From the NCBI GenBank assembly GCA_938036545.1, contig CALHQJ010000008.1, positions 1-10,553 on the forward strand: a DNA stretch of 10,553 bases. Reading direction: 5' to 3'. Each line of letters starts with the position of its first letter. Within the stretch, counting starts at the first letter, position 1. Under the pieces are notes generated by a model. That model was not told where the DNA came from and did no database searches. It worked only from the letters and a program-made list of their open reading frames with translations. Source of the DNA: an uncultured Clostridium sp. Its GTDB lineage: Bacteria > Bacillota > Clostridia > Lachnospirales > Lachnospiraceae. Both the position numbers and the translations under genes were made by a program. Positions 1 through 6,686 of the stretch are shown in pieces.

Positions 1-1
1 C

Positions 2-988
2 TACCCCCTGCGCGGCACGGCCATAGCCATTTCAGCCGCTATTTTTATTGCGTCTCTTATCAATCCTGGCGAAGGTCTGAATATGGGAACCATGGAGACG
101 GCGGAGACAGTGGCCGTAGAAAAAACAAAGGTTGCAGATACGATTTTAAATATAATTCCCACCAATCCAATAGGAGCCCTGGCAAATGGGGAAATGCTGC
201 CCCTGATTTTATTTGCCCTTATTGTTGGAGTAATTCTGGCACACAGGGGAGAGAGAGCCGATACAGTAGCCAGTTTTTTCAGCCAGTTTAACGATATTAT
301 GATGGATATGACCACAGGGGTTATGAAACTGGCGCCTGTAGGAGTTTTCTGTCTCATTGCCAGAACCTTTGCCGGACTGGGGCTGGACGCTTTTATTCCG
401 CTGTTAAAATATATGGCGGCCGTATTGCTGGCGTTGGCGGTGCAGTGTTTTCTGGTATATCAGATCTTTTTAAAAGTGTTTACCGGACTGAACCCCATTA
501 AGTTTTTGAAGAAATTTGCTCCGGTTATGGCTTTTGCATTTTCAACGGCAACCTCTAATGCTACCATTCCCCTTTCCATTGAGACCCTGCACCACAAAAT
601 GGGAGTGTCTAAAAAGATTTCTTCCTTTACCATTCCGCTGGGGGCTACTATCAACATGGACGGCACGGCGATTATGCAGGGAGTAGCAGTTGTATTTGCG
701 GCCCAGGCCTTCCAGATTGAACTGACAACCGCCGACTTTCTTACAGTAATTGCAACAGCAACCCTGGCTTCCATTGGAACTGCCGGAGTACCCAGCGTAG
801 GACTGGTAACCCTGTCTATGGTATTTCATTCCGTAGGCTTGCCGGTAGAAGCCATCGGATTGATTATGGGAATTGATCGAATTCTGGATATGACGAGAAC
901 AGCGGTTAATATTACAGGAGATGCCATTTGTACCACCATTGTGGCAAAGCAGGACGGAGCGCTGGACAGGAAAAGATTTGATTCATAG
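2..988 (+). CDS. Dicarboxylate/amino acid:cation symporter (DAACS family), 3' part
   Basis: This is the C-terminal 328 residues of a sodium- or proton-coupled importer of acidic amino acids or C4-dicarboxylates, located in the cytoplasmic membrane. The reading frame is open from base 2, so the gene begins outside the window; the ATG at 83 is internal. The family's transport core is intact. A Ser/Thr-rich STATSNATIP loop lies at 542-571 (re-entrant hairpin 1). NMDGTA lies at 653-670 (the cation-binding motif of helix 7). GTAGVPSVG lies at about 776-802 (hairpin 2). D-M-x-R-T-x-V-N-x-T-G-D in helix 8 lies at 887-922. The Asp, Arg, Asn and Asp of that last motif match the substrate and sodium ligands of GltPh, and the Arg favours an acidic substrate. 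The C-terminus is complete. No terminator is visible before the next gene, 75 bp away, so read-through is possible. The exact substrate cannot be read from the sequence. Confidence 0.95.
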   Translation, partial: YPLRGTAIAISAAIFIASLINPGEGLNMGTMETAETVAVEKTKVADTILNIIPTNPIGALANGEMLPLILFALIVGVILAHRGERADTVASFFSQFNDIMMDMTTGVMKLAPVGVFCLIARTFAGLGLDAFIPLLKYMAAVLLALAVQCFLVYQIFLKVFTGLNPIKFLKKFAPVMAFAFSTATSNATIPLSIETLHHKMGVSKKISSFTIPLGATINMDGTAIMQGVAVVFAAQAFQIELTTADFLTVIATATLASIGTAGVPSVGLVTLSMVFHSVGLPVEAIGLIMGIDRILDMTRTAVNITGDAICTTIVAKQDGALDRKRFDS

Positions 989-1063
989 GGCAGATGCAGA
1001 CCTCTTGACGGCAGCCGGATGAGCGTGTATGATGAAAGAAATGACTGGAGGAGAAGGGGTCCA

Positions 1064-1813
1064 ATGAAGGAAAAATTATATACGATCGAGGTAATGGATG
1101 CAGTAAAAGCAGGGGATGAGTGTCCGTGCTGCTATTTGGAGCGAAAGCTGGAACAGGATGCCGTCAGCTTTGCACTGGGAGCTTCTTATATGGAAGATGA
1201 TATTCGGGCAGAGACAGATCGAACCGGATTTTGCAGAAAACATACTAAAATGATGTATGATTATGGCAATTATCTGGGCAATGCCTGGATTTTAAAAACC
1301 AGAATGAAGTATTTAAGGGATCATTTTAAAGAGTCTGTGGAACAGGGGAGCGCTAAGGCGGCTCCTGCTAAAAACGGGCTGTTTGGATGGGTGAAAAAAA
1401 GCAGTTCATCAAGGGGAATAGCAAACGAAAAGGAAAGCTGCTACATCTGCCAGAAAATAGACGATACTTATGAGAGAATCCAAAACACCTTTGTTCATTT
1501 GATGAAAACGGAGCCTTCCTTTGTGGAGCTGCTCCAGCAGTCCAAAGGCTTTTGCCTGCCTCATTTTTACGATATTTTAAACAGCTGCAGGGAAAAGATG
1601 AAACCGGATGAAGCGCAGAAAATGGAAGAAATGCTTTACGGCCTGATGGAACGGGAACTGGCCAGAATCCAGGAGGATATTGACTGGTTTGTAGAAAAAT
1701 ACGACTACCGCAATCAGAATGCAGATTGGAAAAATTCAAAAGACGCAGTACCTAGAACAATGCAGAAAATTACCGGCGGCTATCCGGCTGATCCGGTATT
1801 TAAGCAAAAATAG
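1064..1813 (+). CDS. DUF6062 family protein with duplicated CxxC/CxxH motif
   Basis: This 249-residue soluble protein has no known function; I assign it to DUF6062 from its overall appearance. The ATG at 1064 is chosen because GGAGAAGGGG sits just upstream (about 1049-1058); a longer frame from 1019 has no ribosome binding site. The protein is visibly built of two similar halves. C20-P-C-C23 is followed by G-F-C57-R-K-H60, and C126-Y-I-C129 by G-F-C164-L-P-H167. The CxxC-to-CxxH spacing is nearly identical (34 and 35 residues). Each half could therefore bind one metal ion, or hold structural thiols; this is inference. A Ser/Lys-rich linker at about residues 95-122 separates the halves. There is no signal peptide or membrane segment. 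The Nudix gene starts 17 bp downstream, consistent with co-transcription. Confidence 0.85.
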   Translation: MKEKLYTIEVMDAVKAGDECPCCYLERKLEQDAVSFALGASYMEDDIRAETDRTGFCRKHTKMMYDYGNYLGNAWILKTRMKYLRDHFKESVEQGSAKAAPAKNGLFGWVKKSSSSRGIANEKESCYICQKIDDTYERIQNTFVHLMKTEPSFVELLQQSKGFCLPHFYDILNSCREKMKPDEAQKMEEMLYGLMERELARIQEDIDWFVEKYDYRNQNADWKNSKDAVPRTMQKITGGYPADPVFKQK

Positions 1814-1830
1814 GAAAGGCTGGTGGACTT

Positions 1831-2367
1831 ATGGAACTGTGGGATGTGTATGACAGAAACCGGAGAAAAATCGGAAAAACCCATGTCAGGGGAGTTCCTA
1901 TGGCAGAGGGAGAGTACCACATTGTAACAGACATTTGGACAATCAATTTAGAAGGAAAGCTGCTTCTTACCCAGCGCCATCCCAATAAAACCTTTGGACT
2001 GTGGTGGGAATGTACAGGCGGATCAGCCCAGGCAGGGGAGACCAGCCTGGACAGTGTTCTCAGAGAACTGTCTGAAGAAGTCGGGATACACCCAAGGCCG
2101 GAAGAGGTGCGGCTGATGCACTCTACTATCCGTCCGGATCGGTTTGTGGATACCTATGTAACGGTTCAGGATGTAAAGAAAGAAGATCTGAAACTTCAAA
2201 AGGAAGAGGTGGTAGACGCCATGTTTATTACCTTTGATGAAGTGTGTGAGCTATGGGGGCAGGGAAGGATGCTTCCAAGAGAACGGTTCCCCATGTATCG
2301 GGATCTGCTTTTTCAGGAAGTCAGCCAGGTTTTAAAAAGAAAGGCAGAAGAAGAGAAGTCTTTTTGA
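1831..2367 (+). CDS. Nudix hydrolase
   Basis: This 178-residue Nudix-fold enzyme should hydrolyse a nucleoside diphosphate linked to another moiety, with Mg2+ bound by the Nudix-box glutamates. The box is perfect at residues 64-86: G64, five residues, E70, seven residues, R78-E79-L80, S81, E82-E83, V84, G85, I86. The N-terminus (WDVYDRNRRKIG, then HIVTDIWTIN and LLLTQR) resembles the IPP-isomerase/YfcD-like Nudix subgroup found as single-domain proteins in Firmicutes. An isomerase role is unlikely because only the hydrolase signature is evident. Substrate specificity cannot be predicted. The gene lies 17 bp after the DUF6062 gene and 75 bp before rubrerythrin with no terminator seen on either side. 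Its ribosome binding site is modest (AGGAAAGG/GGTGG, 1812-1826). Confidence 0.93.
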   Translation: MELWDVYDRNRRKIGKTHVRGVPMAEGEYHIVTDIWTINLEGKLLLTQRHPNKTFGLWWECTGGSAQAGETSLDSVLRELSEEVGIHPRPEEVRLMHSTIRPDRFVDTYVTVQDVKKEDLKLQKEEVVDAMFITFDEVCELWGQGRMLPRERFPMYRDLLFQEVSQVLKRKAEEEKSF

Positions 2368-2442
2368 AAAAGAGAATGATTTGGCAGAGAGACGGGTATA
2401 TTAAAGAGGCAAATCCAGGAAAAGCAAAAGGAGGAACCTTAT

Positions 2443-3045
2443 ATGACAGAGTTTCAAAACAGCCAGACCATGATAAATTTAATGCGGGCATTTGCCGGTG
2501 AAAGCCAGGCCAGAAACCGGTATACCTTTGCAGCAGATCTGGCAAAACAGCAGAAACTTCCGGTGCTGCAGGCTGTCTTTTTATATACCGCAGGCCAGGA
2601 AAAAGAACATGCAGAGATATTTTATAATTTTCTGCAGGATTTAAATGGAACAACCATTGAGATTGACGGAGGCTATCCGGTAGATTTGGATAAGCATACG
2701 CTGGAGCACCTGAAAAAAGCGGCTCACAATGAACGGGAAGAGCATGATGTGGTGTATAAAGCCTTTGGAGATATTGCAGAACAGGAAGGATTTTTCCAGA
2801 TTGCCCAGGCTTTCCGGATGATTGCCAAAATAGAGAAAACCCATGGAGAACGGTTTGAACAGTTTGGAAAGCTGATGGAAGAAGGAAAGCTGTTTACCTC
2901 TGACGTGGAAACAGGCTGGGTGTGTTTAAACTGCGGCCATGTCCACTACGGAACTGCAGCTCCGGCTCAGTGTCCGGTATGCAGCCATGAACAGGGCTAT
3001 TTTATCAGAATGAACCTGGCTCCATGGACAGGGACAGAATTGTAA
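2443..3045 (+). CDS. rbr: Rubrerythrin
   Basis: This 200-residue cytoplasmic non-haem iron protein reduces hydrogen peroxide to water in anaerobes, taking electrons from reduced rubredoxin or NADH-linked carriers. An N-terminal ferritin-like four-helix domain (residues 1-145) supplies the di-iron ligands: E20 (G-E-S-Q-A-R-N-R-Y), E53 and H56 (E-K-E-H), E97 and E100, and E131 with H134. A C-terminal rubredoxin domain follows, with C161-x2-C164 and C177-x2-C180 as the Fe(Cys)4 site, so this is the classical two-domain form. The ATG is preceded by AGGAGG at 2429-2434, a strong site consistent with high expression. No strong promoter was recognised in the 75 bp upstream, so it may be read from the Nudix gene. 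A hairpin repeat follows 20 bp after the stop. Confidence 0.97.
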   Translation: MTEFQNSQTMINLMRAFAGESQARNRYTFAADLAKQQKLPVLQAVFLYTAGQEKEHAEIFYNFLQDLNGTTIEIDGGYPVDLDKHTLEHLKKAAHNEREEHDVVYKAFGDIAEQEGFFQIAQAFRMIAKIEKTHGERFEQFGKLMEEGKLFTSDVETGWVCLNCGHVHYGTAAPAQCPVCSHEQGYFIRMNLAPWTGTEL

Positions 3046-3064
3046 AGGAAAAACCAGTATGAAA

Positions 3065-3106
3065 GTAACAATTCAGCCATGCAGTTTCGCATGGCTGAAC
3101 TATTAC
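3065..3106. repeat. Palindromic hairpin repeat, copy 1 (TTCAGCC...GGCTGAA)
   Basis: Arms at 3065-3082 and 3089-3106 form an 18-bp inverted repeat with two mismatches. The inner 11 bp (TTCAGCCATGC / GCATGGCTGAA) are perfect, around the loop AGTTTC. It could act as a 3' hairpin or weak terminator of the rubrerythrin transcript, but no T-tract follows on either strand. The core TTCAGCC(A/T)TGC...TTCGCA(T/C)GGCTGAAC recurs at 8291-8349, which points to a dispersed intergenic repeat rather than a gene-specific terminator. Confidence 0.75.
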
Positions 3107-3129
3107 GGATGAAATGAGGATAATTGGTT

Positions 3130-4005
3130 ATGGAGCGAAATGAAATAGCAGCAGGCCTGCTGGCTTTCGGAGCAGGGGCAGGTTTCTGGCTCCGGTCAGA
3201 ATATGAAAAAGACTGCCTTTCTTCGGAAATTATTTTGATTTCTTCGGAAAAAATACAGAGCCGAAAACGTCTGGTCTTTTTATCCGATCTCCACAATAAA
3301 GAATTTGGAGAGGGGAATAAAAGACTGCTGCAGGCAATTGACGAAGCCAGGCCGGATGCAGTCCTGATTGGCGGCGATATGATGGTCAGCAAAGGACATC
3401 CGGAAGTGGAGATTCCTTTGGCGCTTCTCAAAGCCCTTGCTAAAAAATATCCGGTTTATTACGGAAATGGAAACCATGAAAATCGTATGGTTTGGGAACG
3501 CAGTGTGTATGGAAGCCTGTATGAAACTTATCGGGAACAGTTAAAGGCGCTGGGGGTTATTTATCTGGAAAATGGCACCGCTTTTCTGGGAGAAGACATT
3601 GCCGTCAGCGGTGTGGATTTGGGAAAACGGTATTATCGCAAATTATTTTTCCAGCAGCAGGAACCGCTGCCAACGGGATACCTGGAAAAGAGGCTGGGAA
3701 AAGCAGATGAAAAGCGATTCCAGATTCTGTTAATCCATTCCCCTATGTATTTTAAAGAGAGTGCAGACTGGGGAGCAGATTTAACCCTTTCCGGCCATTT
3801 TCATGGCGGAACCATCCGCATTCCGCTGCTTGGGGGCGTGATGACTCCCCAGTATCAGTTCTTTCTTCCATGGTGCGCCGGAACCTTTGAAAAGAATGGA
3901 AAAAAGATGGTAGTCAGTAGAGGGCTTGGAACCCATTCCATTAATATCCGGATTCACAACAAACCCCAGCTGGTTGTGCTGGATTTAAAACCCAAAAAGT
4001 ATTAA
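3130..4005 (+). CDS. Calcineurin-like metallophosphoesterase (YkuE-like)
   Basis: This 291-residue phosphoesterase of the calcineurin superfamily has a dinuclear metal site. All signature ligands are present: D53-L-H55 in FLSDLH, G-G-D83, G-N-x-N115-H116-E, H203 in LIHSP, and G-H223-F-H225-G-G. The N-terminus has a short hydrophobic stretch (residues 6-21, A/G-rich) that may anchor the protein to the membrane, as in YkuE-type enzymes; it is short and not a clear signal peptide. The ATG at 3130 is preferred over TTG at 3124 because GAGGA (3116-3120) is 9 bases from the ATG but only 3 from the TTG. The substrate is unknown; relatives act on phosphodiesters or lipid-linked phosphates. It lies between the hairpin repeat and a noncoding or small-ORF stretch and is probably a separate unit. 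Confidence 0.92.
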   Translation: MERNEIAAGLLAFGAGAGFWLRSEYEKDCLSSEIILISSEKIQSRKRLVFLSDLHNKEFGEGNKRLLQAIDEARPDAVLIGGDMMVSKGHPEVEIPLALLKALAKKYPVYYGNGNHENRMVWERSVYGSLYETYREQLKALGVIYLENGTAFLGEDIAVSGVDLGKRYYRKLFFQQQEPLPTGYLEKRLGKADEKRFQILLIHSPMYFKESADWGADLTLSGHFHGGTIRIPLLGGVMTPQYQFFLPWCAGTFEKNGKKMVVSRGLGTHSINIRIHNKPQLVVLDLKPKKY

Positions 4006-4055
4006 AATCGAATTTTTGAAAAATTTTTGCGTATTTTACTAGAAGTTTCATTATA

Positions 4056-4190
4056 GTGGAAAGAAATTATGGGAAAGAATATCATCATAAAAGCGAATTT
4101 ATATGGGAAAATCCCAATTTAGCGTCTGGCGATCCGGTTATGGTATACGTAAATGATTCGGGAAACTCAACGATTTGCTGGAGGCGCTGA
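4056..4190 (+). CDS. Possible small ORF or gene remnant, 44 codons
   Basis: A frame that is open from about 4018 encodes a polar, protein-like sequence rich in Asn, Gly and aromatic residues (for example NPNLASGDPVMVYVNDSG) and stops 2 bp before the next small ORF. The only plausible initiators are GTG at 4056, which lacks a ribosome binding site, or an internal ATG at about 4140 that would leave 16 codons. I do not recognise the sequence. It may be a decayed gene end, or the stretch may be a plain leader. The composition looks more coding than random, but this is a weak judgement. Confidence 0.2.
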   Translation: MERNYGKEYHHKSEFIWENPNLASGDPVMVYVNDSGNSTICWRR

Positions 4191-4192
4191 GG

Positions 4193-4273
4193 ATGATTTT
4201 ATTAAATTATTGGACCCTGGCAGTTTTTGCGGTTCTGTTTTTGGAAACGGTAATACTGATGATTGACAGATAA
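4193..4273 (+). CDS. Small hydrophobic peptide, 26 aa, candidate single-pass membrane protein
   Basis: A 26-residue ORF begins MILLNYWTLAVFAVLF and ends with an acidic/basic tail (MIDR). GGAGG at 4180-4184 lies 8 bases before the ATG, a textbook distance. The central stretch of about 18 residues is almost entirely hydrophobic, with a single Glu, so it could span the membrane once. Its stop codon sits beside the ribosome binding site of the DUF5655 gene, whose start is 11 bp further on, as expected for co-translated genes. Alternatively it is a leader peptide or a chance ORF. No function is known to me. Confidence 0.45.
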   Translation: MILLNYWTLAVFAVLFLETVILMIDR

Positions 4274-4284
4274 GGAGACAAAAA

Positions 4285-4671
4285 ATGGAGATTCAGACAC
4301 AAGACAAGCTTCTGTTTTTTGGAAAGAATACGGAAGCATTTCCTCTGTATCAGGCGTATGAAAAGAGACTGCTGGAGCAGTTTCCAAAGACAAAAATCAA
4401 GGTGCAGAAATCCCAGATAACCTTTTCAAACTGTCATGTATTTGCCTGCGTGTCATTTCTGCGGGTAAAAAAGAAAGCCCAGCTTCCAGAACCGTATTTT
4501 GTTCTTACACTGGGCCTCCCGTATCCTCTGGACTCCAGTCGGGCAGCAGCCAAAACAGAACCCTATCCTGGAAGATGGACAACGCACATCGTAATCAGTT
4601 CTTTAGAAGAAATTGATGACGAACTGTTTTCCTGGACTCAGCAGGCTTATGAGTTTGCTGAAAATAAATAG
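4285..4671 (+). CDS. DUF5655 domain-containing protein
   Basis: This 128-residue soluble protein is made of one DUF5655 domain: an N-terminal helix with F-x-L-Y-x-A-Y-E, a strand pair around KVQKSQITFSN and FACVSFLR, a central PYFVLTLGL strand, an R-W-T-H-I segment, and the closing E-I-D-D-E-L...A-Y-E-F-A helix. The domain is common in Firmicutes and Actinobacteria and its function is not established; I see no catalytic signature. It starts at ATG 4285 with AGGAG at 4274-4278, right after the small hydrophobic ORF. It converges on the GGDEF gene with only 19 bp between the stops and no terminator seen there. Confidence 0.85.
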   Translation: MEIQTQDKLLFFGKNTEAFPLYQAYEKRLLEQFPKTKIKVQKSQITFSNCHVFACVSFLRVKKKAQLPEPYFVLTLGLPYPLDSSRAAAKTEPYPGRWTTHIVISSLEEIDDELFSWTQQAYEFAENK

Positions 4672-4690
4672 ATATGGAATTTCATCCGGT

Positions 4691-5641
4691 TTATATTGAT
4701 TCATCAATTATCCAGCTATTCTTTCCGCTGGCCTTGGCCTGATACAAATGCATATCAGCTCGTTCAAAGGTGGCAGTAACAGATTCTCCGGCACGAACCT
4801 TTGTGCCGCCTATGGAAAGAGTTACCTGCTGATTTCCAGGGAGTGGAATCTGATTGATCCGTTCTTTGATTGTACTAAGAAACTGTTCAATCCTTTTTTT
4901 GCTCTTTAGCCTTCTGCAAAGAAGAATGAATTCATCACCGCCCATACGGCAGACAAGGTCATTGGCTTCTACGGACTCCTGCAGAATCAGTGCAGTTTCT
5001 TTTAAAATTCGATTGCCAGTTATATGTCCAAAAACATCATTGATACTCTTAAAGTCATCCAGATCTACAATAAAAAACCAATCTCTGTCTTTGGCAGCTG
5101 CGGGATAGAGGTTTTCAAATGTCCGATAATTAATAACCTGGGTCAAGCTGTCTTTTTCTACCAAATGAATTAATTGACTTACTTTTTCCTTTTCCTTCCG
5201 GTATTCTTCCGAAAGCGTCTTAGGGTAGTATTCTCCTTCTTGCTGCTCATAATTTGGTATAGACTGGTGGACATGGGTAATTTTCCATCCGGCAGGAGTG
5301 TTTGTATAGATGATGGTGAAACGGCTGTCCATGTTAATCGCTATTTGCTCATCTTCACTTTTCCAATAAACAAAAAGTCCGCCATATACAAGGCACGTAT
5401 CTTCAGAAAGACGTTTTTCTTCACACCAAAAGTCCTTATACTGAAATTGTATCTGCTCCCGCTCTGAAATTTCCGGTCTAATTGTCTGGAGAAATGCTTC
5501 CAGATTCCTGTAAAATTCATGTTTTCCAGTACCAATGATAATACAGTCAGGGGCAAATAATTTGATTTGTTCACAATTGGCATCTATGTCACCCCAAAAG
5601 TAAGTATTCCAGAGTTGTTTTGTTGTTTCAATAAAATCCAT
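4691..5641 (-). CDS. NTF2/SnoaL-like domain - GGDEF diguanylate cyclase
   Basis: This 316-residue protein is predicted to make cyclic di-GMP from two GTP in the cytoplasm. Residues 1-130 form an NTF2/SnoaL-like cone domain (L-W-N-T-Y-F-W-G-D at the start, then W-K-I-T-H-V-H-Q-S at its end), presumably a small-ligand sensor. A charged helix at about 140-163 links it to the cyclase. The GGDEF domain opens with D164-S-L-T and has D193-L-D-D-F-K-x-I-N-D and the intact active site G234-G-D-E-F238. The usual inhibitory I-site R-x-x-D five residues upstream reads E-A-N-D (225-228), so the Arg is missing and product inhibition may be lost or altered. There are no membrane segments. It is a single-gene unit with its own promoter at 5690-5719. 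The ligand of the N-terminal domain is unknown. Confidence 0.93.
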   Translation of the reverse strand: MDFIETTKQLWNTYFWGDIDANCEQIKLFAPDCIIIGTGKHEFYRNLEAFLQTIRPEISEREQIQFQYKDFWCEEKRLSEDTCLVYGGLFVYWKSEDEQIAINMDSRFTIIYTNTPAGWKITHVHQSIPNYEQQEGEYYPKTLSEEYRKEKEKVSQLIHLVEKDSLTQVINYRTFENLYPAAAKDRDWFFIVDLDDFKSINDVFGHITGNRILKETALILQESVEANDLVCRMGGDEFILLCRRLKSKKRIEQFLSTIKERINQIPLPGNQQVTLSIGGTKVRAGESVTATFERADMHLYQAKASGKNSWIIDESI

Positions 5642-5689
5642 AAGTTCCCTCTATCAATGAGATAATCGTTTTCGATACATACAAGAACT

Positions 5690-5719
5690 AGTATAGCACA
5701 GTTTATCCAGTATTGACAA
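5690..5719 (-). promoter_or_regulatory. Sigma-A promoter of the GGDEF gene
   Basis: Read on the minus strand, TTGTCA (5714-5719) is separated by 18 bases from TATACT (5690-5695), which is preceded by TG-C as an extended -10. The start codon lies about 50 bases downstream. This resembles the pncB promoter at 8227-8254, which uses the same two hexamers. Confidence 0.7.
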
Positions 5720-5764
5720 TGAAGTGAAGCGGTTAGTCATTTTTTGGACAGTTACTTTTAAATT

Positions 5765-5815
5765 AAAAAAAATGAGGTAAATCCATGCACATCTGCAAAG
5801 ATTTGCCCCATTTTT
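5765..5815 (-). terminator. Rho-independent terminator of the PRTase-like gene
   Basis: Arms at 5768-5783 and 5800-5815 (AAAAATGAGGTAAATC / GATTTGCCCCATTTTT) form a 16-bp stem, with one A.C-type mismatch and one wobble, and a 16-base loop. On the minus strand the stem runs into eight T's (5765-5772). It lies 26 bp past the stop of the PRTase-like gene. The near-symmetry with T's on the other side could also stop + strand transcripts. Confidence 0.8.
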
Positions 5816-5841
5816 AATTACTTCAAAGAGTAATAATCGGA

Positions 5842-6561
5842 TTAGTCTAAAACTGTATAACCATAGCTGTTTACAATTGCATCCAGCTTTACGCCAGCCT
5901 TGCAGTCTGGGCAGTTATCCGGCTCAGACAGCTTAAAGCCTTCCAGGTCAGAAGCCTCAAATACAGAGTTTACCGGATGTCCTTCAATCTCGCTGATAGC
6001 AGAGAAGATGCAGGAAATACCTTCTACGATACCGCCGTAGGAGGAGATGCAGCGAAGGCTCTTGGCAATAGTATGTCCGGACATAGCAGTTGCCAGTACA
6101 ACTAATACGTGTTTACCCTTTAACATTGGCTTAATGTTTTCACGAACAACCATCTGGCCAGTAGAATCAAACTCTGGAGTCAGGATGTAGGTGGTTTTGT
6201 GAGTATTGGTTGTAGCAATGCCAACATCAGAAAGCTCTTTTGCAACGTAAGCGCCGATGGCTTCACAGCCGTCCATACAAATGATGGTGTCAATCGGAGC
6301 TTTGGTTGCATTGGTATCAGCCATCTGGCTGATCATTTCAGATGCCAGGCCGATCATAGGGGATAAATTAACACGTTTTACATATTTCTGGACAATCGCT
6401 TTTGCTACCTCTTCTGCATTGCACTGACGCATCTTCAAATCGGTCATATCAATGTAATAATTAATGTGGAAACGGTCAGAAGAAAAATGACCGTTTGTTA
6501 CTTTTAATGCAAGATCCGGATGTTCCTTAGAATAGATCTTGGTTGCCTTACCCATACTCAT
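5842..6561 (-). CDS. Phosphoribosyltransferase-fold protein (orotate PRTase-like)
   Basis: This 239-residue cytoplasmic protein looks like a type I phosphoribosyltransferase of the orotate PRTase type. A D-T-I-I-C-M-D-G-C-E-A-I-G-A-Y-V-A segment (91-107) matches the early alpha/beta unit. HVLVVLATAMSGHT (151-164) occupies the PRPP-loop position. In catalytic members that loop carries two acidic residues before T-T/A-G-x-T; here they read L-A, so PRPP binding or catalysis is doubtful. C217-P-D-C220 near the C-terminus could bind metal. The start is set at ATG 6561, where AAGGAGG (6570-6576) is 8 bases upstream; the frame continues to 6636 without a ribosome binding site. It lies downstream of pncB on the same strand with a 125-bp gap. 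This suggests a link with nicotinate salvage or nucleotide sensing, which is inference. Automated annotation would probably call it orotate phosphoribosyltransferase. Confidence 0.75.
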   Translation of the reverse strand: MSMGKATKIYSKEHPDLALKVTNGHFSSDRFHINYYIDMTDLKMRQCNAEEVAKAIVQKYVKRVNLSPMIGLASEMISQMADTNATKAPIDTIICMDGCEAIGAYVAKELSDVGIATTNTHKTTYILTPEFDSTGQMVVRENIKPMLKGKHVLVVLATAMSGHTIAKSLRCISSYGGIVEGISCIFSAISEIEGHPVNSVFEASDLEGFKLSEPDNCPDCKAGVKLDAIVNSYGYTVLD

Positions 6562-6613
6562 GTGAAAAACCTCCTTGTATATTAATTTAGTATTAAGACA
6601 AGTATCTAAATTT

Positions 6614-6642
6614 ATTATACTGGATAGACAAATCAAAAAATA
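6614..6642 (-). promoter_or_regulatory. Possible promoter of the PRTase-like gene
   Basis: On the minus strand a perfect -10 hexamer TATAAT lies at 6614-6619, about 53 bases before the ATG. The hexamer 17 bases upstream (TATTTT, 6637-6642) is a poor -35, and the region is A/T-rich, so the -10 match may be chance. It would let the gene be expressed separately from pncB. Confidence 0.35.
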
Positions 6643-6686
6643 TAACTGAGGTTAAGTTTTAAGAAAAAATATCCATATAACTGGTT

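Noticed and set aside
4006..4040. A/T-rich inverted repeat AATTTTT-G-AAAAATT after the phosphoesterase as terminator
   Set aside because: The stem has no G/C pairs and a one-base loop, so it would not form a stable terminator.
4030..4057. Possible promoter TTGCGT ... TATAGT before the small ORFs
   Set aside because: The -35 matches poorly and the spacer is 19 bases; too weak to annotate in A/T-rich DNA.
6637..6686. Repeated AGTTATAT motif between pncB and the PRTase-like gene
   Set aside because: It is a short direct repeat in A/T-rich DNA, forms no hairpin and has no clear role.
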